Below are positions 13,984 to 19,051 of a stretch of 19,051 nucleotides of DNA, one piece after another. Origin of the DNA: an uncultured Oscillospiraceae bacterium (GTDB lineage Bacteria; Bacillota; Clostridia; Oscillospirales; Oscillospiraceae); the NCBI GenBank assembly GCA_944385305.1, contig CALWWS010000195.1:1-19051 (forward strand), written 5' to 3'. The position numbers were made by a program, and so were the translations under genes. The notes under the pieces are model-generated. The model was not told the DNA's origin. It did no database searches and worked only from the letters and a program-made list of their open reading frames with translations. Positions within the stretch are counted from its first letter, which is position 1; each line of letters starts with the position of its first letter.

Positions 13984-14538
13984 ATGGCCCCCAGCACAAA
14001 GCAGGCTCTGGCTGCTTCCCTGAAGAAGCTGCTGGAAAAAAAGAACCTGGACGACATTACGGTGAAGGAGCTGGTGGAGGACTGTGAGGTCAACCGCCAG
14101 ACCTTCTACTACCACTTCCAGGACATCTACGATCTCCTCCACTGGTTTTTGGACAATGAGACAAACCAGGCCCTGAAAAACAGCACCTCCTGGCACGACA
14201 GCCTGCTGCGGGCCTTCTACTACGCCCGGGACAACCAGCTGGCCGTCTACCATGTGCTGCGCTCCACCGGGCGCAACTACCTGGACGTGCAGTTTTACAA
14301 CCTGGCCCGGCACATCACCTACGGGGTGATCTGCGAGTGCAGCCAGCAGCTGGGCCTGGCGGAGAAGGATCTCTCCTTCCTGGCCGACTTCTACATGTAC
14401 GCCCTGGCGGGGCTGATGCTGGACTGGATGTTTAACGACATGAAGGAGGAGCCCGAGGCCCTGGTGGGCCGCATCGTCCGCCTGCTGGACGGGGAGTTCC
14501 AGCGCTCCGCCCGGAAGTTCGCCCCCAACCCCGGCTGA
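13984..14538 (+). CDS. TetR-family transcriptional regulator (TetR_C_8-like)
   Basis: 184-residue regulator. The N-terminal helix-turn-helix (about 8-50) reads TVKELVEDCEVNRQTFYYHF, then QDIYDLLHWFL, the exact pattern of the DhaS-like group with a TetR_C_8 ligand domain. The C-terminal half is helical and rich in aromatic residues (FYMYALAGLMLDWMF), consistent with a ligand-binding/dimer domain. The ATG at 13984 follows AGGAGGTGA (13970-13978), a full complement of the 16S tail. Its neighbour is the divergent TSCPD gene, and a perfect palindrome lies in the shared promoter region, so autoregulation and control of that gene are likely. Inducer unknown. Confidence 0.92.
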   Translation: MAPSTKQALAASLKKLLEKKNLDDITVKELVEDCEVNRQTFYYHFQDIYDLLHWFLDNETNQALKNSTSWHDSLLRAFYYARDNQLAVYHVLRSTGRNYLDVQFYNLARHITYGVICECSQQLGLAEKDLSFLADFYMYALAGLMLDWMFNDMKEEPEALVGRIVRLLDGEFQRSARKFAPNPG

Positions 14539-14554
14539 CCTTACATATGCAGCG

Positions 14555-14592
14555 GCCCCCGGCTCCGCACAGCGGAGCCGGGGGCTTTTTTT
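14555..14592 (+). terminator. Intrinsic terminator of the TetR-family gene
   Basis: A 14-bp stem (GCCCCCGGCTCCGC, 14555-14568, with its complement at 14572-14585), ACA loop, then T7 at 14586-14592. The T-run touches the stop codon (TTA at 14591-14593) of the convergent DUF2974 gene. Confidence 0.92.
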
Positions 14593-15706
14593 ACTCTCCC
14601 CCCAGCCGCAGGGGGGAGATCCAGTCCCAGGCGCTGCGCCCCGCCGCCTTCACCAGGGCGCCCAGCACCTGGAAGAGGGCACGGCGGGTCTCCTCGTCCA
14701 TGTCACGCAGCTGGAGCAGCATGGCCGCCGCGCTGCGCACCCCGCCCTGGGCCAGCTCCCCCACCGTCAGGGCCCCAGGCCCCTCCAGCACCTGGAACAG
14801 GGCGTCCACAAACCGCTCCCGCTGCTCCACGCTCAGCCCGGTCACCCAGCGGCGCAGGGCGTCGCTGGCAAAGCGGCTGGCGCCGGATACCTCCTCCAGG
14901 CGCACAAAGTCCGGCCCCTCCACCTGCCAGGAGAACAGGTCGTGCTGGAACAGGCCCTGCCGGGTGCTGCGCACCACGGTGTAGTTCTCCTGGTGGTCCA
15001 GCAGCATACCCACCACCGCGTTCTGGGGCAGGAAGGTGCGGATCTTCCCTGACGCCGCCCGGTACCCCGCCGGGTCCAGGGCGTTTTCGCAAAAGCCCGG
15101 GCCGTCGTTGTTGTACACCGCCTCCAGCCGCCCCCGCACCGCCGGGGAGGCGTGGACGGCGGCATACACCGCCATGTTCCCCCCCTTGGAGTGGCCTCCA
15201 ACCCGCAGGGGGTTCCCCAGCCGGGGGGCCCACCGCTCCAGGTACTCCGCCGCCTCCCGCTGGGCGGGGACGGGGGTGATGAAGGCCATGTTGAAGTCCT
15301 CCTTCCAGCCCACCAGGGTGTCGTCCGTGCCCTGGAAGGAGACAAAGCCCCCCGCCGCTCCCAGGTCTGCCGCCAGGGCGGCAAACTGCTCCGCCGCCTC
15401 CCGGTCGGTGCGGGCGGTGCAGTCCAGAAGGCGCACTCCCCCAAAGCGGACGCTGCCTCCCGCCTGCCAGAGCAGGGCGTCCACCTTGTCCCAGAAGCCC
15501 CCCTTCTCCCCCCGGGGATGGGCTGGCCGGCCCCCGGCAAAATAGCCCCGCGCCGCTCCCGCCAGGGTGATCCCCTCCGGGGGCACCAGCCCGGCCAGGG
15601 AGGCGTAGGACAGGCTGCTCATAATCAGCCCGTCCACATCGTTGAAGGGGGCCTGCTCCAGACTCAAATCCCCCCGCCAGGTCAGGTAGTCGAACACATT
15701 GGGCAT
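14591..15706 (-). CDS. DUF2974 (Mbeg1-like) alpha/beta-hydrolase-like protein
   Basis: 371-residue cytoplasmic protein. The opening VFDYLTWRGDLSLEQAPFND and VDGLIMSSLSYASL are typical of DUF2974. The nucleophile elbow is GHSKGGNMAVYAA (171-183) with Ser173; NNDGPGF (Asp201) and LDHQENYTVV (His238) are candidate partners of a Ser-Asp-His triad. FQGTDDTLVGWKEDFNM at about 124-140 resembles the lipase-3 lid/oxyanion region. It is therefore a probable serine hydrolase (lipase/esterase fold) of unknown substrate. The start at 15706 is chosen for the conserved MPNVFDYLTW; the -10 box at 15732-15737 rules out the frame extending upstream to 15955. It follows spo0A on the same strand but has its own promoter, which overlaps a large inverted repeat. 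Confidence 0.88.
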   Translation of the reverse strand: MPNVFDYLTWRGDLSLEQAPFNDVDGLIMSSLSYASLAGLVPPEGITLAGAARGYFAGGRPAHPRGEKGGFWDKVDALLWQAGGSVRFGGVRLLDCTARTDREAAEQFAALAADLGAAGGFVSFQGTDDTLVGWKEDFNMAFITPVPAQREAAEYLERWAPRLGNPLRVGGHSKGGNMAVYAAVHASPAVRGRLEAVYNNDGPGFCENALDPAGYRAASGKIRTFLPQNAVVGMLLDHQENYTVVRSTRQGLFQHDLFSWQVEGPDFVRLEEVSGASRFASDALRRWVTGLSVEQRERFVDALFQVLEGPGALTVGELAQGGVRSAAAMLLQLRDMDEETRRALFQVLGALVKAAGRSAWDWISPLRLGGE

Positions 15707-15731
15707 TTCCGCCCCCCCTTCCGTTTCCCCC

Positions 15732-15763
15732 ATTATACCACAGGGGCAAAGCCCTTGTGGTAT
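15732..15763 (-). promoter_or_regulatory. -10 box with overlapping inverted repeat upstream of the DUF2974 gene
   Basis: On the minus strand, TATAAT (15732-15737) lies 26 bases before the start codon, with only a poor -35 (CCACAA). A 13-bp inverted repeat, ATACCACAGGGGC / GCCCTTGTGGTAT with a single mismatch and an AAA centre, covers 15735-15763 and so fills the spacer. This is an arrangement expected for an activator or repressor site. The regulator is unknown. Confidence 0.55.
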
Positions 15764-15873
15764 GCGGCGTCCTTCCCGGCTCCGCCGCCAGGCGGGATCA
15801 AATTGTGCCGGGAAATTCGGCATTACAGACGCTTTGCGGCTATTATACCAGATTTTCCGCCCCCCGTCTCCCC

Positions 15874-15910
15874 AAAAAGCCGCCCCGGAGGAAATTCTCC
15901 GGGGCGGCTT
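15874..15910 (-). terminator. Intrinsic terminator of spo0A
   Basis: A 14-bp stem (AAGCCGCCCCGGAG / CTCCGGGGCGGCTT) with a GAAATT loop. On the minus strand it is followed by T5 (A5 at 15874-15878). It begins 8 bases after the spo0A stop. Confidence 0.88.
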
Positions 15911-15917
15911 ACGCGTT

Positions 15918-16694
15918 TTACTGGGCCTTGCGCTGAAGCTGAAGGCGGTCGGCAATCATGGCGATGAACTCGGAGTTGGTGGGCTTGCCCTTGGTGTTTG
16001 ACACGGTATAGCCGAAATACTTTTGCAGAGTCTCCAGATCTCCCCGGTCCCAGGCCACCTCGATGGCGTGGCGGATGGCCCGCTCCACCCGGGAGGCGGT
16101 GGTGCCGAAGCGCTTGGCTACCTCGGGGTAGAGCACCTTGGTCACCGCATTTATCACTTCCATGTCGTACACCGCCAGAATGATGGCCTCCCGCAGGTAC
16201 TGGTAGCCCTTGATGTGGGCGGGCACCCCGATCTCGTGGATGATGGCGGTCACCGTGGTCTCCAGCCTCTGCTCCCGGGCGCTCTGCCGGGGCCACTCCT
16301 CGCTGCCCGGCACCACCCCGTCGGCCAGCTGGCGCACCCGCTCCAGCACCGCGGTGAGCTTACAGGGCTTCATCATGTAATAGTCCGCACCCCGCTCCGC
16401 CGCCAGCTGGGCCATCTCCCCTCTGGCAAAGCTGGAGAGTACCAGAACCCGGGGCCGGCGGGGCAGCTCCCGGATGGCCTGGAGAGTCTCCAGCCCGTCC
16501 CAGCTGTGCAGCACCAGATCCATCACCACCACGTCCGCCTCCCCATCCCGGGCCAGCGCCGCCGCCTGCTCCCCGTCCGAGGTATCCCCCACAAGCTCCA
16601 TATCCTCCTCTGCCGCCACCGCCTGGGTGAACAGCAGGCGAAACTCCTCATTGGCGTCTGCAATCACAATCCGCTTCTTGTCCATCTGATCCAT
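15918..16694 (-). CDS. spo0A: Sporulation master regulator Spo0A
   Basis: Response regulator that switches on sporulation when phosphorylated. 258 residues: receiver (about 7-125) and the Spo0A-specific DNA-binding domain (about 145-255). The latter has [18 protein letters not shown] and the recognition helix region [20 protein letters not shown], then [16 protein letters not shown]. Phospho-acceptor Asp59 ([13 protein letters not shown]) and Lys109 (YYMMKPCKL) are present. Compared with B. subtilis Spo0A, the acidic pair Asp10-Asp11 is Asp13-Ala14 (IADANEEF), the usual MPxxDG after the acceptor is LHSWDG, and LTAFG is LSSFA. The receiver is thus divergent while the DNA-binding half is well conserved. 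The start at 16694 follows AAAGGGAG at 5-base spacing; the ATG three codons later is too far. It lies downstream of spoIVB in the classic order. Confidence 0.97.
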   Translation of the reverse strand: MDQMDKKRIVIADANEEFRLLFTQAVAAEEDMELVGDTSDGEQAAALARDGEADVVVMDLVLHSWDGLETLQAIRELPRRPRVLVLSSFARGEMAQLAAERGADYYMMKPCKLTAVLERVRQLADGVVPGSEEWPRQSAREQRLETTVTAIIHEIGVPAHIKGYQYLREAIILAVYDMEVINAVTKVLYPEVAKRFGTTASRVERAIRHAIEVAWDRGDLETLQKYFGYTVSNTKGKPTNSEFIAMIADRLQLQRKAQ

Positions 16695-16767
16695 GTGAAC
16701 TCCCTTTCCAGCAGCTTTCCTGCCCTTGAAATATCTGCCAGGCCGTGGCGTTTTACCGGTTGGCTAC

Positions 16768-16796
16768 AATTTACCATAATCAGACAGCAAACGCAA
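16768..16796 (-). promoter_or_regulatory. Weak candidate promoter of spo0A
   Basis: On the minus strand, TTGCGT (16791-16796), 17-base spacer, TAAATT (16768-16773): partial matches only. The AT-rich gap of 283 bases upstream of spo0A must hold its promoter; I see no clear sigma-H element. Confidence 0.3.
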
Positions 16797-16857
16797 GATA
16801 TAATTGCCATTTTCTGGTTAAAAAAGTTTCGGCCTATTTCGTCCCTTTCAGCAATAA

Positions 16858-16864
16858 TACGACA
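16858..16864 (-). promoter_or_regulatory. Possible 0A box upstream of spo0A
   Basis: TGTCGTA on the minus strand matches 6 of 7 bases of the Spo0A binding consensus TGTCGAA. It lies about 62 bases upstream of the weak -35 candidate. A 7-base near-match in AT-rich DNA is weak evidence. Confidence 0.22.
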
Positions 16865-16903
16865 TTTTTCTTTTATTTTCCGCATTTTCAACTGCAATAA
16901 AGG

Positions 16904-16945
16904 AAAAAACAGGAGGGCCCGGGCGGCCATGGGACCGCCCGGGCC
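16904..16945 (-). terminator. Terminator downstream of spoIVB
   Basis: An 11-bp stem (GGCCCGGGCGG, 16916-16926, with CCGCCCGGGCC, 16935-16945). On the minus strand it is followed within 6 bases by T6 (A6 at 16904-16909). It lies 33 bases after the spoIVB stop, so spoIVB and spo0A are probably separate transcripts. Confidence 0.75.
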
Positions 16946-16977
16946 GTTCTCCGCCTGTTTCCAGCCGCCGGAGAGGA

Positions 16978-18069
16978 CTACACCTCTTCTCCCGCGGTTT
17001 CCAGCATGTTCTCCATCAAAATACCGTAGCCGCTGGTGGGGTCGTTGACCAGCACGTGGGTCACCGCCCCCACAATCCGGCCGTCCTGGAGGATGGGGGA
17101 GCCGCTCATCCCCTGGACGATGCCCCCGGTGGCCTCCAGCAGCCGGGGATCCGTGACCTTGATCATCAGGTTGCGGGTGTCCCCGGCGCTTTCCGGGTAG
17201 ATGCGGGTGATCTCCACCTGGTACTCCTCCACCTGCTCCCCGGCGATGTTGGACAGGATGGTGGCCGCCCCGGTCTTCACCTGGCTGCGATGGGCCACCT
17301 CCAGGGCGGGCAGGCCGCCGGCCAGATCCACGTCGTCCAGCCGGCCGAACACGCCGCTGTCCGTGTTGGCCCACAGCTCGCCCATGTCCTGCTCCGCCCG
17401 GAAGGCCCCGTGGAGCTGGCCGGGCTTGCCGCTCTCCCCCTTCTGCACGTCGGTCACCTGGGCGTAGAGAATGGAGCCCGACTGCAGGGGCATGAGCTGG
17501 GCGGTATCCACGTCGTTGATGCCGTGGCCCAGGGCGCCGAAGGCGCCGGTATCCGGGTCATAATAGGTCAGGGTGCCGGTGCCCGCCATGGGGTCCCGAA
17601 TCCAGGCCCCCAGCCGGTACTGGCCGTCGCCGCCGCAGCGCACCGCCTGGGCGGTAACCTGGAGGCTGTCCTCCCCCCGCAGGCAGCGGATACTCACCGG
17701 CTCTCCCTCCGCCTGCTGGAGCACGTCCTGCACCTGTTCAATGGTGTCCACCTCCACGCTGTTGATGTGGGTGATGATGTCGCCCTCCTTCAGCCCGCAG
17801 TCCCGGGCGGGGCTGGTCTGATCCTCCTGCTCCCCCACCTGGGAGAAGCCCACCACCATCACACCGTCGGAAAAGAGCTTAATGCCCACCGCGCGGCCCA
17901 GGGGGATCACCCGCCTGGCCTGGGTCTGCCCGCCGCTGCTCTCCGCCGGGGCCTGGGCCGCCCGGGCGGGAAGCGCCGCTGTGAGAGTCACTGCCAACAC
18001 CCCCGCCAGGGCCAGCGCCCTGAGGCCCCTGCGCCTCCCCCGGGGCCGCGCCCTTTGTTCCTGCTGCAT
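16978..18069 (-). CDS. spoIVB: SpoIVB serine peptidase (S55), sigma-K checkpoint protease
   Basis: Protease made in the forespore and exported to the intermembrane space, where in B. subtilis it cleaves SpoIVFA and so triggers pro-sigma-K processing. 363 residues: a basic N-tail and a hydrophobic export segment (about 17-38), a PDZ domain (about 85-145, CGLKEGDIITHINSVEV), then the S55 peptidase domain. The triad can be assigned as His182 (GALGHGIND), Asp307 (KVTDPRLL) and Ser322 (GIVQGMSGSPILQDG). The Asp-Ser spacing of 15 equals that of B. subtilis Asp363-Ser378. The start at 18069 follows GGAGGTG at good spacing; the frame stays open far upstream (to 18648) but that part is low-complexity noise. 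It is followed by spo0A, as in Bacillus and most Clostridia. Confidence 0.95.
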   Translation of the reverse strand: MQQEQRARPRGRRRGLRALALAGVLAVTLTAALPARAAQAPAESSGGQTQARRVIPLGRAVGIKLFSDGVMVVGFSQVGEQEDQTSPARDCGLKEGDIITHINSVEVDTIEQVQDVLQQAEGEPVSIRCLRGEDSLQVTAQAVRCGGDGQYRLGAWIRDPMAGTGTLTYYDPDTGAFGALGHGINDVDTAQLMPLQSGSILYAQVTDVQKGESGKPGQLHGAFRAEQDMGELWANTDSGVFGRLDDVDLAGGLPALEVAHRSQVKTGAATILSNIAGEQVEEYQVEITRIYPESAGDTRNLMIKVTDPRLLEATGGIVQGMSGSPILQDGRIVGAVTHVLVNDPTSGYGILMENMLETAGEEV

Positions 18070-18394
18070 GCCGCCACCTCCGTCTTTTTTTGAAAAATCC
18101 GGCGCGTGTGCCGCGCCCTTTTCTAATATGGCCGGAAAATCAGGCCCCGGCGCTGGCAAAGTCGCGCTGCTTTGGCTGGAAGAAAGCATCCGCGCCCCGG
18201 ATTTCAGTGAAAAACAGCCCTTTTCCAGCTGGTTTTTCCCTGTATTTCCTGATTTTTTTGTCTGTTTTGCCCACACGCCCCGCCGGTGGGCACACCTGGG
18301 CACAGTATACCCGGGGCGGAAGGGAGCTTTTCTGCATATTTTTTCCCGGCGGGCATAGGCTTGGGATAAGGATAAAACGGAAGGAGGAGTGTCC
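18070..18394. other. Intergenic region between divergent spoIVB and the DUF6512 gene
   Basis: 325 bases without a gene. It is clearly less GC-rich than its surroundings, with several T-runs (18087-18093, 18252-18258). It must hold the spoIVB promoter (sigma-F/G expected) and that of the DUF6512 gene. CATATTA on the minus strand at 18125-18131 is a partial match to a sigma-G -10 box but lacks a fitting -35. TATACC at 18307-18312 and GATAAAAC at 18371-18378 are weak plus-strand candidates. A small stem GGCGCG/CGCGCC lies at 18101-18117. I see no RNA gene or clear operator. Confidence 0.4.
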
Positions 18395-18892
18395 GTGCCG
18401 CGTCTGTCCAAGGGGGAGCTGGCCGCCTTTATTGTGGCCACCCTGGCGGGGAGCTGCCTGCACTTTGTCCACACTCTGCTGCCCTGCCCCCTCACCGCCC
18501 TGTTCGCCCCGGTGAACGAGAGCCTGTGGGAGCATGTGAAGATCCTATTCTGGCCCGGGCTGGCCGCCGCCCTCCTCCTCCGGCGGCGGGGCGACCCCGT
18601 GCCCGCCGCCGCCCGCTGCCTGGCCCTGGTGCTCTGCTGTCTGGCCATGGTGCTGCTGGGCTGGGTGTATCACGTGGTTCTGGGGGGCGACAGCCTGGGG
18701 GTGGACGTGGGGATGTACGTGCTGCTCATGGCGGCGGTCTTTCTGCTGCCCCGGTGGGGCAGGTGGCAGGCCCTCGCCCGGCGGCTGGGCCCGGGGGTGT
18801 GGGCCATTACCGCCGCCCTGGCCGCCGCCGTGCTCCTCTTCACCTTCCTGCCCCCCGGCGCCGTCATCTTTACCGACCTGTCCGCCCCCTGA
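18395..18892 (+). CDS. DUF6512-type small integral membrane protein
   Basis: 165 residues with about five hydrophobic segments (about 10-27, 50-63, 72-93, 107-121, 137-155). The conserved-looking motif FAPVNESLWEHVKILFWP sits between the first two; NESLWEH is the hallmark I associate with DUF6512 membrane proteins of Firmicutes. Function unknown; no catalytic residues can be assigned. The start is taken as the GTG at 18395, because AAGGAGGAG (18381-18389) is 6-7 bases upstream; an in-frame GTG at 18389 overlaps that site. It is divergent from spoIVB and followed by tRNA-Arg, which has its own promoter. Confidence 0.8.
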   Translation: MPRLSKGELAAFIVATLAGSCLHFVHTLLPCPLTALFAPVNESLWEHVKILFWPGLAAALLLRRRGDPVPAAARCLALVLCCLAMVLLGWVYHVVLGGDSLGVDVGMYVLLMAAVFLLPRWGRWQALARRLGPGVWAITAALAAAVLLFTFLPPGAVIFTDLSAP

Positions 18893-18911
18893 GGGGAAAA
18901 GAAAGTTTTTC

Positions 18912-18940
18912 TTTACAAACCGGAAAAAGACTGCTATAAT
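18912..18940 (+). promoter_or_regulatory. Promoter of tRNA-Arg
   Basis: TTTACA (18912-18917), 17-base spacer, TATAAT (18935-18940). The start near 18947 lies about 14 bases before the mature tRNA. Confidence 0.85.
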
Positions 18941-18960
18941 AATCAGGCACGTTGAGAAAC

Positions 18961-19037
18961 GCGCCCGTAGCGCAATTGGATAGAGCGTCAGATTCCGGTT
19001 CTGAAGGCTGGGGGTTCGAGTCCCTTCGGGCGTACCA
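18961..19037 (+). tRNA. tRNA-Arg (anticodon CCG)
   Basis: Complete 77-base cloverleaf with encoded CCA (19035-19037). The acceptor is GCGCCCG (18961-18967) with CGGGCGT (19027-19033), its first pair being G-U, and discriminator A19034. The anticodon stem TCAGA/TCTGA encloses the loop TTCCGGT, giving CCG, which reads the Arg codon CGG. The T arm is GGGGG-TTCGAGT-CCCTT. The D stem GCGC/GAGC has one G-A mismatch (position 12:23). CGG is a useful codon in this GC-rich genome. Confidence 0.95.
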
Positions 19038-19051
19038 AAAAGAAAGACACG

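Noticed and set aside
18125..18131. CATATTA as a sigma-G -10 box for spoIVB
   Set aside because: Only a partial match, and no sigma-F/G-like -35 stands 16-18 bases upstream.
18070..18648. N-terminal extension of spoIVB to 18648 (556 residues)
   Set aside because: The extension has no export signal or domain, overlaps the divergent DUF6512 gene, and GGAGGTG marks the start at 18069.
1..19051. CRISPR arrays, insertion sequences, integrases, attachment sites, phage genes
   Set aside because: No regularly spaced repeats, transposase or integrase motifs, or tRNA-flanking duplications were seen; all large frames are explained by chromosomal genes.

Overview
The window looks like chromosomal DNA of a very GC-rich, endospore-forming Clostridia member, most likely in the Oscillospiraceae (Flavonifractor/Lawsonibacter-like). 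The basis is: adjacent spoIVB and spo0A; a T-box leader; a V-type ATPase; strong AGGAGG ribosome binding sites; consensus sigma-A promoters in short AT-rich gaps; and clostridial families (TSCPD protein, DUF2974, copper-amine-oxidase stalk domain, DUF6512). The genus is an inference. I see no CRISPR array, insertion sequence, phage gene or integrase; this is mostly core chromosome.

Layout. 1-700: last part of a V-ATPase operon (subunit D), closed by a bidirectional terminator. 701-1382: family-4 uracil-DNA glycosylase (minus strand), read from a perfect consensus promoter that lies back to back with the next operon's promoter. 1354-5334: a T-box-controlled operon for amide aminoacyl-tRNA synthesis. 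It holds a T-box whose specifier appears to be AAC (Asn), a broken archaeal-type AspRS gene that has lost its catalytic core, then intact gatC, gatA and gatB. 5366-8571 (minus): a secreted protein joining a copper-amine-oxidase-type stalk domain, a propeller-like region and four DnaJ-like CxxC knuckles, and metY (O-acetylhomoserine sulfhydrylase). 8578-12010 (minus): a translationally coupled set, HhH membrane protein > OmpR-type response regulator > histidine kinase > GerMN lipoprotein. 12147-13553: membrane-anchored D,D-carboxypeptidase. 13597-14538: a TSCPD-domain protein and a TetR-family regulator, divergent, sharing a perfect 20-bp palindrome over both -35 boxes. 14591-18069 (minus): spoIVB > spo0A > DUF2974 lipase-like protein, each with its own terminator or promoter signals. 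18395-19037: a DUF6512 membrane protein and tRNA-Arg(CCG).

How the genes work together. GatCAB amidates mischarged Asp-tRNA(Asn) and/or Glu-tRNA(Gln), and the T-box ties its expression to uncharged tRNA, apparently tRNA(Asn). The synthetase that should feed it is destroyed in this copy, so the aspartylation step must come from another AspRS. The RR/HK/GerMN-lipoprotein set resembles actinobacterial MtrA-MtrB-LpqB in order and composition and sits beside a peptidoglycan carboxypeptidase, which suggests an envelope-sensing role. SpoIVB (sigma-K checkpoint protease) and Spo0A (sporulation master regulator) keep the classic order; the Spo0A receiver has unusual substitutions around its phosphorylation site.

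The observations most worth following are the AspRS remnant inside an otherwise intact T-box/gatCAB operon, the 20-bp TetR-linked palindrome, the MtrAB-LpqB-like operon, and the secreted protein with DnaJ-like zinc knuckles.
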